Of a stretch of DNA of 64,000 nt, positions 27,041 to 36,211 are shown piece by piece. The position numbers and the translations under genes are program-made. A model generated the notes under the pieces. The model was not told where the DNA came from, did no database searches, and saw only the letters and a program-made list of their open reading frames with translations. Position 1 is the first letter of the stretch, and the number at the start of each line of letters is the position of its first letter. Source of the DNA: Arthrobacter sp. Alg241-R88 (GTDB lineage: Bacteria; Actinomycetota; Actinomycetes; Actinomycetales; Micrococcaceae); the NCBI RefSeq assembly GCF_900537115.1, contig NZ_UNRG01000004.1:154384-218383 (forward strand), written 5' to 3'.

Positions 27041-28537
27041 ATGCAGAGGAAATGGCGCCGGGGCCATCAGTGGATCAGCCGCACGGACAAGTACCTTGTA
27101 CGGCATGTATCAAAGCTGCCAGGTGGAAACCATGACGAGTTCTTCCGACGGCTGTCAGCATCTGCAAACCACGGAAAACTGTGGATGGGGATTGCCGCCG
27201 TCCTGGCCACCATCCCGGGCAGGCCGCGCCGCGCCGCACTTCACGGACTGATCGCGCAGGCAGTTGCCTCCGCAGTGACCAACGGAGTGTTCAAGACCCT
27301 GCTGCCCCGCGCCCGTCCGCTGCCGGAACACCTTCCTGTGTTCCGGTTCGTGCATCCGCAGCCGAAGAGCTCCTCCATGCCGTCTGGTCACTCGGCTTCA
27401 GCGGTGGCGTTCGCCGTAGGGGCAGGGCTGGTCAAGCCGTCACTGGGGGCGGCGCTGGCTCCTGCCGCGCTCGGGGTGGCATACTCCCGCGTCCATACGG
27501 GGGCACACTGGCCCTCGGATGTGCTGTTCGGTTCCGCGATCGGTGCCGGTGCAGCGCTGGTCACGAGGCGGTGGTGGCCCGTCCGCCCGTCGTTCCCGCA
27601 GACAGCAAGAACCTGGACCACTGCGCCCCAACTGCCCGAGGGGGAAGGGCTTGCGATTGTAGTCAATACTTTGGGTGGTTCCTTTACCAAGGAGACGGCT
27701 GCCGCGCTTCAGCAGGTATTCCCCAAGGCGTATATAAAAACCGTGCAGCCGGACGATGATCTCTGTGCCGCAATCAGCGAGACGTCAGATCGTCCCGGGA
27801 CCCTTGCCCTGGGTGTCTGGGGCGGTGACGGAACGGTGGGAGCGGCGGCCACTGCCGCCGTCGAGCGGTCACTCCCGCTGCTGGTCCTGCCCGGCGGAAC
27901 CATCAACCACTTTGCCCGGGACGCCGGAACGGGGAGCCTGAAAGAAGCCTTGGCAGCCGCGTCGAAAGGCGAAGCTGCCCTGGCGGACATCGGGGCCATC
28001 ACCGTGGAGCGCGGCCTGGCCGGAAAACCCGAAAAGGCGGAAGTGACCATGCTCAACACGTCCAGCGTCGGCCTGTATCCCAACTTCGTCCGGCGGCGCG
28101 AACAGTTGCAGCCGGCACTGGGAAAGCCCCTCGCCGGAGTGGTGGCAATGTTCCGGACGTTCGCGGCGGGCACTCCCACCACCCTGACCGTGGACGGCAG
28201 GCTGCACAGAGTGTGGATCGCCTATGTGGGACGGGGCCGGTACTATCCCCGCGACCATGCCCCGTTGCTGCGGCCGGTGATGGACGACGGCGTCCTCGAC
28301 ATCCGCATGATCACGGCAGATGAGTCCTTCGCCCGGTTGAGGTTGCTCTGGTCCGTGCTGACCGGCACGCTGGCCACCTCACGCATCACCCATCTGTCCG
28401 AGGCCAAGGAAGTGCGTATCGAAGCGGGCGGAGCACCGATGGTGCTGGCTGTCGACGGCGAGGCGTTGGCCGGCGTCCGCAGTGTTGAGTACAGGGTGCG
28501 GCCCCGGGCTCTTGCCTACTACTCCCCCTGTCCCTGA
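27041..28537 (+). CDS. PAP2 phosphatase / diacylglycerol kinase-like fusion
   Basis: 498 aa, two enzymes in one chain. The N-terminal membrane-type PAP2 phosphatase has KTLLPRARP, the PSGH motif at 114-117 and SRVHTGAHWPSDV. The C-terminal half is a DagK/YegS-like lipid kinase with GGDGTV at 261-266 and LPGGTINHFARD. The fusion suggests dephosphorylation of one lipid (phosphatidate or prenyl pyrophosphate) and phosphorylation of another, for lipid recycling at the membrane. Similar fusions are known in actinobacteria. Direction and substrates are not known. The start is supported by the TAGGGT hexamer 6 nt upstream. Confidence 0.9.
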   Translation: MQRKWRRGHQWISRTDKYLVRHVSKLPGGNHDEFFRRLSASANHGKLWMGIAAVLATIPGRPRRAALHGLIAQAVASAVTNGVFKTLLPRARPLPEHLPVFRFVHPQPKSSSMPSGHSASAVAFAVGAGLVKPSLGAALAPAALGVAYSRVHTGAHWPSDVLFGSAIGAGAALVTRRWWPVRPSFPQTARTWTTAPQLPEGEGLAIVVNTLGGSFTKETAAALQQVFPKAYIKTVQPDDDLCAAISETSDRPGTLALGVWGGDGTVGAAATAAVERSLPLLVLPGGTINHFARDAGTGSLKEALAAASKGEAALADIGAITVERGLAGKPEKAEVTMLNTSSVGLYPNFVRRREQLQPALGKPLAGVVAMFRTFAAGTPTTLTVDGRLHRVWIAYVGRGRYYPRDHAPLLRPVMDDGVLDIRMITADESFARLRLLWSVLTGTLATSRITHLSEAKEVRIEAGGAPMVLAVDGEALAGVRSVEYRVRPRALAYYSPCP

Positions 28538-28710
28538 CGTCGCCATCCCCTGATGGTGGCCGCGCCTCATCCAGGGGGACTACCCCGGTTTACCCCTGAA
28601 TCATCCCTGAGACCGGCGAAAACAGGCCTGCGCCTCGGTAGCGTGGTGGATAACGCAAGCGTCCCCGAACATCTGCCGCAGCCACGCGCTGCCGTCCGAA
28701 GGAACAATCA

Positions 28711-29658
28711 ATGATTGAGGCAAAAGGCCTGACCAAGGTTTACGGCGGAAAAACCGCCGTGGCCGGGGTCAGCTTCACCGTCCAAGCAGGGCTGGTCACG
28801 GGCTTCCTGGGCCCGAACGGCGCCGGCAAATCCACCACCATGCGCATGGTCATGGGGCTGGACCGGCCGACGTCGGGCTCCGTCACCGTGAACGGCCTGC
28901 CGTACGCCCACCACAAGGCACCGCTGCACGAGGTGGGTGCGCTGCTGGACGCCAAAGCCGTGCACACCAGCCGCAGCGCCTACAACCACCTCCTGGCCAT
29001 GGCCGCCACGCACGGCATTCCCAAGACCAGGGTCCATGAGGTCATCGAGATGACCGGCCTGGAGGCAGTGGCCCGCAAGAAGGCCGGCGGTTTCTCCCTC
29101 GGCATGGGGCAGCGGCTGGGAATCGCCGCCGCGCTTCTGGGCGATCCCCAGACGCTTATCCTGGACGAACCCGTCAACGGCCTGGACCCGGAGGGTGTCC
29201 TCTGGGTCCGCAACCTGGTGCGATACCTCGCAAACCAGGGCAAAACCGTCTTCCTGTCCTCGCACCTCATGAGCGAAATGGCCCAGACTGCTGACCACCT
29301 GATCGTCATCGGCCGTGGACGGATCATCGCGGACGCACCGGTCCAGGAGATCATCGCCGGAACCCGGCAGGCCAGGACCCTGGTCCGCACCAGCGACGCG
29401 CTGCAACTTTCTGCCCTCCTGGCAGGCGATGGCGTCACCGTGGACCACAGCGAGCCGGAAACCCTCGAAGTGACAGGGATGGATTCCCGCGGGATCGCAC
29501 AGGTCGCGCTGGACAACGGTCTCCTGGTCTACGAGCTCACCCCGCAGATGTCCTCCCTTGAAGACGCGTACTTCGACCTCACCAAGGACGAAGTGGAATA
29601 CCATTCGCACCTGACCGGCGGACCCGCAGTGGCCGCCCCGGCAGCGGCAGGAAAGTAA
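28711..29658 (+). CDS. ABC transporter ATP-binding protein
   Basis: Nucleotide-binding subunit (315 aa) of an ABC-2 type exporter, similar to the drug or lantibiotic-type NBDs. Walker A is GPNGAGKST at residues 34-42. The signature is LGMGQRLG in place of LSGGQ, as is common in this subfamily. Walker B is LILDEPVNGLDP, followed by the switch histidine (LSSHLMSE). The C-terminal 90 residues form the extra domain of this group. The permease begins 5 nt after the stop, then a sensor kinase and response regulator follow. The 173 bases upstream probably contain the promoter (a TAGCGT hexamer is seen near 28647). Confidence 0.93.
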   Translation: MIEAKGLTKVYGGKTAVAGVSFTVQAGLVTGFLGPNGAGKSTTMRMVMGLDRPTSGSVTVNGLPYAHHKAPLHEVGALLDAKAVHTSRSAYNHLLAMAATHGIPKTRVHEVIEMTGLEAVARKKAGGFSLGMGQRLGIAAALLGDPQTLILDEPVNGLDPEGVLWVRNLVRYLANQGKTVFLSSHLMSEMAQTADHLIVIGRGRIIADAPVQEIIAGTRQARTLVRTSDALQLSALLAGDGVTVDHSEPETLEVTGMDSRGIAQVALDNGLLVYELTPQMSSLEDAYFDLTKDEVEYHSHLTGGPAVAAPAAAGK

Positions 29659-29663
29659 GGACG

Positions 29664-30560
29664 ATGAGCACGATGACTGAAACCCGTACCGCCCCCACCG
29701 GGTCCTCTGCGGGATCGCGCGGTGTGACCTTTGGCGGCGTCCTGAGGTCCGAATGGATCAAGCTTTGGTCGCTGATGTCCACCCGCATCCTGCTTGCGCT
29801 GACACTGGCCGCCATCGTCGGAGTTGGCGCTCTGACTGTCCTGATCCGCTACACCTACCTGGACGAGATGATCCGAAACGCCAGGGAGCAGGGCCAGACG
29901 ATGACCCCCGAAATGCTCGAGGCATCATTTCCTCCGGGCTCCGGCTTTGACCTCTACAACCTGCCGAACGCCGGCCTGCAGATCGGCATCCTGATCCTCG
30001 GATCACTGGCGGTGCTTTTTATGTCCTCCGAATACGCCACCGGAATGATCCGTTCCACCATGAACGCCGTGCCGCGGCGCACCCCCGCCTTCGTGGCCAA
30101 AGCGATCATCCTTGCGGTCATCTCCTACGTGATCACCGCTATCGCCGGAGCAGTAACCTTCCTGATCGCCATGCCGGTATTCCAAGGCATGGGCTTCGAC
30201 CTGGACTGGTCCACCGATGGAGTGCTTTACAGTATCTTCACCGGCGGCCTCTACGTGGCCGGAGTTGCCTTGATCGGCCTGTCCCTGGGCACGCTGCTGC
30301 GCAACTCCGCCGGCGGCATCACCGTCCTGGTGGCCATGTTCTTCGTCCTCTCCATCGCTGCGGGCTTCATGACCCTTATTCCCGGTGAATTCTGGAAGTA
30401 CGTTCCGCAGTACATCCCGAGCGAGGCCGGCGGACGTTTCCTATCCATCGGCCACACCGACGGCGTGATCGATCCCTGGCACGGCGGCCTGATTTTCCTG
30501 GGCTACGTGCTGTTGTTCCTGATCCCGGCAATGATCGCCTTGAAGAAGCGCGACGTCTAA
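29664..30560 (+). CDS. ABC transporter permease (ABC-2 type)
   Basis: A 298-aa membrane protein with about six hydrophobic segments and a large extracytoplasmic loop after the first one (about residues 60-105). The N-terminal 30 residues are Thr/Ser/Gly-rich and cytosolic. It pairs with the ATPase ending 5 nt upstream. An exporter of a peptide, lipid or drug is likely. A role in sensing envelope stress is possible because a NarL-type two-component system is directly downstream. Confidence 0.9.
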   Translation: MSTMTETRTAPTGSSAGSRGVTFGGVLRSEWIKLWSLMSTRILLALTLAAIVGVGALTVLIRYTYLDEMIRNAREQGQTMTPEMLEASFPPGSGFDLYNLPNAGLQIGILILGSLAVLFMSSEYATGMIRSTMNAVPRRTPAFVAKAIILAVISYVITAIAGAVTFLIAMPVFQGMGFDLDWSTDGVLYSIFTGGLYVAGVALIGLSLGTLLRNSAGGITVLVAMFFVLSIAAGFMTLIPGEFWKYVPQYIPSEAGGRFLSIGHTDGVIDPWHGGLIFLGYVLLFLIPAMIALKKRDV

Positions 30561-30582
30561 ACAGGGACCAAGAACCGCGACC

Positions 30583-31935
30583 ATGACAGAAACGTCAGCT
30601 GGAAGGGACGCGCCGGCCGGACAGGCCGACGCGTCCTTTGCCGAGCTCACCGCCAGGCGCAGGGGGCGCATCCGCCGGTACCTGCACCGGCACCCCCTTG
30701 TGATGGACGCCGTGGTGGCCGCCAGCTACAGCCTGCTGGTGGCGCCCACAGTTGCAGACGCCGTCCGGTCCGGCAACTGGCCTGCCATCGGCCTGCTGGT
30801 GGCGGTGGCCGTGGCGCTGTTCCTCCGCCGTTTCCACCCGGTGGGCCTTGCCGCCTTTGTGGCAGTGGCGGAGGTGGCCGTGACGCTGCTGCACCCGTGG
30901 GGCTCCAATGTGTCGGCCGGCCTCTGGTTCTCGCTGTATGCCGTGGCAGTGGCCCACACCCGCCGCTTTGCGCTCATCACCATGGCGGTGGCCACGGCGC
31001 CGCTTGCCCTCCTTTACCTGCTGGCCGCCGTCGGGCCGATGGAGAACTCCTTCGTCCACGACACCGGGGTCAACCCCGGCGACTTCCACCTGCTGACCAG
31101 CATCGCCACCGGGGCCACCATCACCCTGTCCAATTTCATCGCCACAGGCATTGGCATCTCCGTCCGGCAGGGGCGGGAACACGAACTGGAAGTGGCCGCG
31201 TGGGCAGCGCGGACCGCCCGGCTCGCGTCGGTGAACGAACGGAACCGCATCGCCCGGGAGATGCACGACGTCGTGGCCCACTCGCTGACGGTGATGATCA
31301 GTTTGTCGGACGGCGCCGCCGTCGTGGTCCGGAAAAGTCCGGAGCGCGCCGGCGAGGTGCTGGGTGAACTGTCCCGGACGGGCCGGACGGCCCTCGCCGA
31401 CATGCGGCGGGTCCTGGGTGTCCTCCGCGATGATGCCGGAGCAGCGGCCCCGCCGCTGCCGCTCGCATCGGGAGACACCCTGTCCAAGCTGTTGGAGGGG
31501 TTCCGCACCGCGGGCCTGCCCCTGCACTACTCCCACACCGGGCCGGCGCTGCCCGACGACGCCGCCTTCCAGCTCACCGTGTACCGGATTGTCCAGGAAT
31601 CACTGACAAATGTGCTCCGTTACGGCCGTTCGCTGGGACGGGTAGACGTCTCGATTGTCCGCACGGGTTCAACGGTCACCATTGACGTGCTCGACGACGG
31701 GGCAGGACTTCCGGGGCATCCCGCCCCTGGCGACGGCGCGGCCCAGGCCCCGGGGCACGGCTCCTACGGCACCGGCCAGGGAATCACCGGAATGGCCGAG
31801 CGGGCACGGATCTACGGCGGCACGGTGGAGGCCGGCCGCGGCGGACGGGGCTGGCGGGTGCACGCCGTCCTTACCTGGCCTGGCGATGATGTTTCCGAAT
31901 CCCACCGTCCCTACGAACTCCAAGGCAAAGCATGA
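30583..31935 (+). CDS. Sensor histidine kinase (NarX/DesK-like, HisKA_3)
   Basis: 450 aa. Several hydrophobic helices (about residues 45-185) form a membrane sensor without a large external domain. The dimerisation/phosphoacceptor box is [15 protein letters not shown] with H228. The ATPase part has [15 protein letters not shown] (N box) and [16 protein letters not shown]. This type pairs with LuxR-family regulators, and the cognate regulator overlaps its end by 4 nt (ATGA). The close linkage to the ABC exporter suggests the transporter is its target or part of the sensing unit, as in bacitracin-type modules. Confidence 0.93.
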   Translation: MTETSAGRDAPAGQADASFAELTARRRGRIRRYLHRHPLVMDAVVAASYSLLVAPTVADAVRSGNWPAIGLLVAVAVALFLRRFHPVGLAAFVAVAEVAVTLLHPWGSNVSAGLWFSLYAVAVAHTRRFALITMAVATAPLALLYLLAAVGPMENSFVHDTGVNPGDFHLLTSIATGATITLSNFIATGIGISVRQGREHELEVAAWAARTARLASVNERNRIAREMHDVVAHSLTVMISLSDGAAVVVRKSPERAGEVLGELSRTGRTALADMRRVLGVLRDDAGAAAPPLPLASGDTLSKLLEGFRTAGLPLHYSHTGPALPDDAAFQLTVYRIVQESLTNVLRYGRSLGRVDVSIVRTGSTVTIDVLDDGAGLPGHPAPGDGAAQAPGHGSYGTGQGITGMAERARIYGGTVEAGRGGRGWRVHAVLTWPGDDVSESHRPYELQGKA

Positions 31936-32624
31936 CCAATAATCCGGCCATAACCGTCCTGCTGGTGGATGACCAGCCGCTGCTCCGCATGGGCTTCCGG
32001 CTCATCCTCGAGGGCGAGGACGACCTGCGGATCGTGGGCGAAGCGTCAAACGGTGCCGAGGCCGTCCGCCGGGTCCGGGAACTGAACCCCGATGTGGTGC
32101 TGATGGACGTGCGGATGCCCCTGCTGGACGGCATCGAGGCGACGCGTGCCATCACGGAATCCGGGGCCTGCTCCAGGATCATCATCCTGACCACCTTCGA
32201 TGTGGACGAGTATGCCTTCGCGGGCCTCCAGGCGGGCGCGTCCGCGTTCCTGCTGAAGGACGCCGCGCCGTCGGAACTGATCAACGCCGTACGGCTGGTG
32301 GCCAGCGGCGACGCCGTGGTGGCACCCAGGGTCACCCAGCGGTTGCTGGAGACGTATGTCCGCGGTGCCGCCAAGCCCGCACCGGCGGCTCCTGCGCCCG
32401 ATCCGCTCCTGGCCGACCTGACGCCCAGGGAGACGGAAATGCTGCAGGCCATGGCCGAGGGGCTGTCCAATGCGGAGATCGCCCACCGGTACTTCCTGTC
32501 AGAGGCCACGGTGAAGACGCACGTCCGGCGCATCCTCACCAAGCTCCACCTCCGCGACCGCGTCCAGGCAGTGGTTTATGCGTACGAAACCGGCCTGGTG
32601 GTTCCCAGCAACCCGGACTACTGA
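31932..32624 (+). CDS. Response regulator, NarL/FixJ family
   Basis: 230 aa. The receiver domain has the acidic pair D13/D14, the phosphoacceptor D59 (VLMDVRMP), and a conserved lysine in [10 protein letters not shown] short Ala/Pro linker follows, then a LuxR-type helix-turn-helix in the last 65 residues ([22 protein letters not shown], recognition helix [13 protein letters not shown]). It overlaps the kinase stop by 4 nt and is surely its partner. DNA targets are not visible with certainty. The C-rich direct words near 28575-28600 upstream of the ABC genes could be examined. Confidence 0.94.
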   Translation: MTNNPAITVLLVDDQPLLRMGFRLILEGEDDLRIVGEASNGAEAVRRVRELNPDVVLMDVRMPLLDGIEATRAITESGACSRIIILTTFDVDEYAFAGLQAGASAFLLKDAAPSELINAVRLVASGDAVVAPRVTQRLLETYVRGAAKPAPAAPAPDPLLADLTPRETEMLQAMAEGLSNAEIAHRYFLSEATVKTHVRRILTKLHLRDRVQAVVYAYETGLVVPSNPDY

Positions 32625-32682
32625 CGCACGCGCCGCCCAGGAAACCCTATGCAGGCGATGGGCGGGGCGGTTGGATGGATCC

Positions 32683-33561
32683 ATGAGCAACCGTCTCCCC
32701 CATCCGAACCACGACCGGGGCCTCGAATTCGACCTTTCAACCATCATGAGCCGCCGGTCCCTGGGCATGTTCCTCGGCGCGGGCGGCGCCGCCGCTGCCT
32801 TGGCTGCCTGCACTCCAGGCGGGACGACCCCCAACGCAGGCCCTTCGACGTCGTCCGCCGGCCCGGCAACCGCTGCTTCGGGCGGTGCCGCCAGTTCGCC
32901 GTCGCCCGCCCTGACCCGGGCCATTGCTGAGTGCGGCGTGGAAATTCCGCAGGAAACCGCCGGGCCATTTCCGGCCGACGGCTCGAATGGGCCCAACCTG
33001 CTGCAAGCCTCGGGAGTAGTGCGCCGGGACATCGCATCCAGCTTCGGGACCGGGACCGCCAGGGCTGAAGGAGTACCGCTGACCTTCACCCTGACACTGC
33101 TGGATAACGCGAACGGGTGCGTCCCGCTGGCCGGGGCGGCCGTCTATGCGTGGCACTGCGACCGGGAAGGCAGGTATTCGATGTACGACCCGGAACTAAC
33201 CAGCGAGAACTACCTGCGCGGCGTCCAGCAAGCGGACGTGAACGGCCAGGCCACCTTCACGACGATTTTTCCTGGCGCCTATTCCGGGCGCTGGCCGCAC
33301 ATCCACTTCGAGGTGTTCGAGTCCATGAACAACGCGACGGTGGCAGGGCAGGTGCTGGCCGTTTCGCAGATTGCGCTCACCAAGGCCTCCTGCGATGACG
33401 TTTATGCCTCCCCGGGCTACGAGACGAGCAGGCGGAACATGGGCCGCACCACACTGCAGTCGGACAGTGTGTTCAGGAACGACGGCGGCATCTACCAGCT
33501 CGCCACCATGACCGGATCAGCTGCGGCGGGCTACACGGCTGGGCTCAACGTCACCCTCTAG
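32683..33561 (+). CDS. Lipoprotein intradiol ring-cleavage dioxygenase-like protein
   Basis: 292 aa from ATG 32683; an upstream in-frame GTG at 32578 would overlap the response regulator. The N-terminus has a twin-arginine-like SRRSLGMF followed by an Ala/Gly helix and a lipobox LAAC (C43), so the protein is probably exported folded by Tat and lipidated. The C-terminal 160 residues match the intradiol dioxygenase fold (PLAGAAVYAWHCDREGRYS, then GRWPHIHFEVFE), with likely iron ligands Tyr and His-x-His. Cytoplasmic members cleave catechols. Extracellular members of this type are poorly characterised and may act on aromatic polymers. Confidence 0.88.
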   Translation: MSNRLPHPNHDRGLEFDLSTIMSRRSLGMFLGAGGAAAALAACTPGGTTPNAGPSTSSAGPATAASGGAASSPSPALTRAIAECGVEIPQETAGPFPADGSNGPNLLQASGVVRRDIASSFGTGTARAEGVPLTFTLTLLDNANGCVPLAGAAVYAWHCDREGRYSMYDPELTSENYLRGVQQADVNGQATFTTIFPGAYSGRWPHIHFEVFESMNNATVAGQVLAVSQIALTKASCDDVYASPGYETSRRNMGRTTLQSDSVFRNDGGIYQLATMTGSAAAGYTAGLNVTL

Positions 33562-33564
33562 ACT
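33559..33564 (+). promoter_or_regulatory. -10 element of leaderless M18 peptidase transcript
   Basis: TAGACT, overlapping the stop codon of the upstream gene and ending 7 nt before the ATG at 33572. Confidence 0.55.
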
Positions 33565-33571
33565 CGGGAGC

Positions 33572-34891
33572 ATGCCTTCTTCATCCTCCGCTGCAGACCA
33601 CATCCAGGACCTTGGCGACTACGTCAGCGCATCGCCGTCGAGCTTCCACGCCGTGCACGAAGCGGGCCGCCGGCTGCTGGACGCCGGGTTTGTCCGGCTG
33701 GATGAGTTGGAGCCCTGGGAGGGCGGCGCCGGTTCATTCTTCATCATCCGAGACGGCGCGCTGATCGCCTGGGTGGTTCCCGAGGGCGCCGGACCCACCA
33801 CCGGGTTCAACATCCTGGGGGCACACACTGATTCCCCTTCCTTCAAGCTCAAGCCCAAGCCCACCATTGGTGCCCACGGCTGGCTGCAGGCAGGCGTGGA
33901 GGTGTACGGGGGGCCGCTGCTGAACTCCTGGCTGGACCGTGAGCTGCAGCTGGCCGGGCGGCTGGTCATGCTGGATGGCACCGAGCACCTCACGGCCACC
34001 GGTCCCATGCTCCGGTTCCCGCAGCTGGCCATCCACCTGGACCGCGCCGTGAATGACGGCCTCACGCTGGACAAGCAACGGCATATGAATCCCGTATGGG
34101 GGCTCGGCAACGCCGGGGATTCTGACCTGCTTGCCGTGCTGGCTTCCCATGTTCCCGGCGCTTCCGTGGACCCTGCCCGGATTGGCGGGTACGACGTTGT
34201 CATTGCCGACACACAGGCGCCTGCGGTTTTCGGGGGCAACGGGGAGTTCTTCGCGTCCGGGCGGCTGGATAACCTTTCGGCCACCCATGCGGGGCTGGTG
34301 GCGTTGATTGCGCATGCTTCTTCTGTTCGTGGCGCCGCCGGCGGGCCGGTGGCCGTACTTGCCGCCTTCGATCACGAGGAGATTGGCTCCAACTCCCGCT
34401 CCGGGGCCTGCGGGCCCATCCTCGAGGATGTGCTGGTGCGCATCTCGGACGGCCTCGGTGCCACGGTGAGCCAACGGCGGCAGGCGCTGGCGGCGTCGTT
34501 CTGCGTTTCGGCCGACGCCGGGCATGCCGTCCATCCCAATTACGCCGAGCGGCACGACCCCGCCAATCACCCAGTACTTAACGGCGGCCCGCTGCTGAAG
34601 ATCAACGCCAACCAGCGCTACGCCACGGACGCCAACGGGGCAGCTTTGTGGGCCCGGCTTTCCGGTGAGGCCGGGGTGCCGTACCAGGAGTTTGTGTCCA
34701 ACAACGCGATCCCCTGCGGCTCCACCATTGGTCCGCTGACTGCCACCCGCCTTGGGATCAGGACCGTGGACGTAGGCGTTCCGTTGCTTTCCATGCACTC
34801 TGCCCGGGAGCTGTGCGGGGTGGAGGACCCGCGGCGGCTGGCCGCTGTGACGGAGCTGTTCTTCCGGACGGCGGCCAACGGGTCCGAGTAA
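33572..34891 (+). CDS. M18 family aminopeptidase
   Basis: Zinc aminopeptidase of the M18 family (aspartyl aminopeptidase/ApeB-like), 439 aa, cytoplasmic. Metal and catalytic motifs are clear: GAHTDSPSFKLKP (zinc His and catalytic Asp), AAFDHEEIGSNSRSGA (Glu pair), SADAGHAVHPNY, and the C-terminal PLLSMHSARELCG with the last zinc histidine. It cleaves N-terminal acidic or hydrophobic residues from peptides. It starts 10 nt after the preceding stop but probably has its own leaderless promoter. Confidence 0.93.
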   Translation: MPSSSSAADHIQDLGDYVSASPSSFHAVHEAGRRLLDAGFVRLDELEPWEGGAGSFFIIRDGALIAWVVPEGAGPTTGFNILGAHTDSPSFKLKPKPTIGAHGWLQAGVEVYGGPLLNSWLDRELQLAGRLVMLDGTEHLTATGPMLRFPQLAIHLDRAVNDGLTLDKQRHMNPVWGLGNAGDSDLLAVLASHVPGASVDPARIGGYDVVIADTQAPAVFGGNGEFFASGRLDNLSATHAGLVALIAHASSVRGAAGGPVAVLAAFDHEEIGSNSRSGACGPILEDVLVRISDGLGATVSQRRQALAASFCVSADAGHAVHPNYAERHDPANHPVLNGGPLLKINANQRYATDANGAALWARLSGEAGVPYQEFVSNNAIPCGSTIGPLTATRLGIRTVDVGVPLLSMHSARELCGVEDPRRLAAVTELFFRTAANGSE

Positions 34892-35346
34892 CCGGTTCTC
34901 CAGGCAGGTAGGCCGGGCGACGTAACTTTCATATTCACGCTGTCTCTACTGGGGAATTGAACCATATAACTGGAGTTCAGCGAGCCGTAGACCCAAAATG
35001 CTGAACAATAGACCAGCGGCAAATACTTTCGCAATACAACCCCTGTACCTATTTCCCTGGAAAGCGCGAAACCCCCTATACCTAATCATCGGATTGGCCG
35101 ATAACCCTATACCTAAGTACTTGACTGCACCGTAACCCCGCTACTTACGTAGGGCCAGGGGGTCTTGCCGGGAAAAGGGAGTACAGGCTACTCGTGACAC
35201 CCCCTAGGGCGGACCGTAGGCTCTTTTGACACGGGCAGAGTTGATGGCTGAAAGAGCTGGGGCCACAGACTAGACCGAGACCGACAAGCGCTAGTGTCGC
35301 GCATTCATTAGAGCGACGTTGTCTCCTATTCGGTAATTGTCATGAA
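34892..35346 (+). promoter_or_regulatory. Regulatory region upstream of the polysaccharide locus
   Basis: 455 bases without a gene and visibly richer in A/T than its neighbours. It contains a 7-bp hairpin (GTTCAGC 34975-34981 with GCTGAAC 35000-35006), the four-copy direct-repeat array at 35038-35148, a CCCCCTAGGG palindromic word near 35206, and a perfect TTGACA at 35226-35231 that may be a -35 element, though its -10 is weak. Confidence 0.6.
35038..35148 (+). repeat. Four direct repeats spaced about 32 bp (putative operator array)
   Basis: Copies: AACCCCTGTACCTA (35038-35051), AACCCCCTATACCTAA (35070-35085), AACCCTATACCTAAG (35103-35117) and a weaker AACCCCGCTACTTA (35134-35147). Their TATACC-equivalents begin at 35044, 35077, 35108 and 35140, that is 33, 31 and 32 bp apart or about three helical turns, so all would face the same side of the DNA. 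Confidence 0.7.
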
Positions 35347-36210
35347 GTGGTGATGCATTTGTCTATTTCCACCCAGCTCCCAGTCTCCTTGTCCGAGCCG
35401 ACCATCTCGTCACCAAGAGCGTCAGTAAGCGTTGTTATTCCAACCCTGAATGAAGCAATGAACCTTCCCTGGGTCATTCGCCGCATGCCCTCCTACGTGG
35501 ATGAGGTTGTGATCGTGGATGGACGCTCCCACGACCACACCGTCGACGTTGCCCGTGCACTGCGCGTCGACGTTGTTGTGGTGGACGAGCAGCGCAAGGG
35601 CAAGGGCGTCGCACTCCGGGCAGGGTTCGCAGCAGCCTCCGGAGACATCATCGTCATGCTGGACGCTGACGGAAGCATGGACCCCCAGGAGATCGGGTGG
35701 TTTGTCTCCCCGCTCCAGCACGACTACGACTTCGTGAAAGGGTCCCGCTACGTCACGGGAGGCGGATCCGAAGACCTGACCTGGCTGCGGAGCGCCGGCA
35801 ACCGTGCGTTTACGTGGATGGCCAATGCAGTATTGCGCAGCAACTATTCCGACCTCTGTTACGGCTATATAGCCTTCCGCAAGGAATGCCTGGAGGTTTT
35901 GCAGCTGGAATCAGACGGGTTCGAAATTGAGACCGAGCTGATTGTCCGCGCAGCCAGGGCTGGCCTTCGCATCGCAGAGGTACCCAGCATTGAGCTCGAC
36001 CGCATCTCCGGAGCCTCGAATCTGCAGACGTTCCGTGACGGGTGGCGGGTCCTGGGGACGCTCACACGCGAATGCATGCTTTGGGAAGCGCCGACTGCCG
36101 GAGCCCGCCCCGAGGCCCTCCGGCGGGTGAAGTACGCATACGAAAACGTCAGGTTTCCGCGTACACCTACTGATCCGCAGAGTCTTCTTTCCGTAGTTCA
36201 AGGACTTTGA
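35347..36210 (+). CDS. Glycosyltransferase family 2 (polyprenyl-phosphate type)
   Basis: 287 aa GT-A fold enzyme. After a 25-residue leader comes SVVIPTLNEAMNLPWVI, then the UDP/GDP-sugar binding VDGRSHDHT and the metal-binding LDADGSMDP (DxD). It resembles the dolichyl/polyprenyl-phosphate sugar synthase group, which charges a lipid carrier with a sugar. No transmembrane helix is evident. The start could be GTG 35347 or ATG 35353; no strong Shine-Dalgarno separates them. The next GT2 gene starts 2 nt after the stop. First gene after the direct-repeat array. Confidence 0.88.
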   Translation: MVMHLSISTQLPVSLSEPTISSPRASVSVVIPTLNEAMNLPWVIRRMPSYVDEVVIVDGRSHDHTVDVARALRVDVVVVDEQRKGKGVALRAGFAAASGDIIVMLDADGSMDPQEIGWFVSPLQHDYDFVKGSRYVTGGGSEDLTWLRSAGNRAFTWMANAVLRSNYSDLCYGYIAFRKECLEVLQLESDGFEIETELIVRAARAGLRIAEVPSIELDRISGASNLQTFRDGWRVLGTLTRECMLWEAPTAGARPEALRRVKYAYENVRFPRTPTDPQSLLSVVQGL

Positions 36211-36211
36211 A

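Noticed and set aside
34892..35346. Possible tRNA or CRISPR array from the repeated 32-bp spacing
   Set aside because: No cloverleaf; repeats of about 14 bp with only four degenerate copies do not fit a CRISPR array and no cas gene is near.
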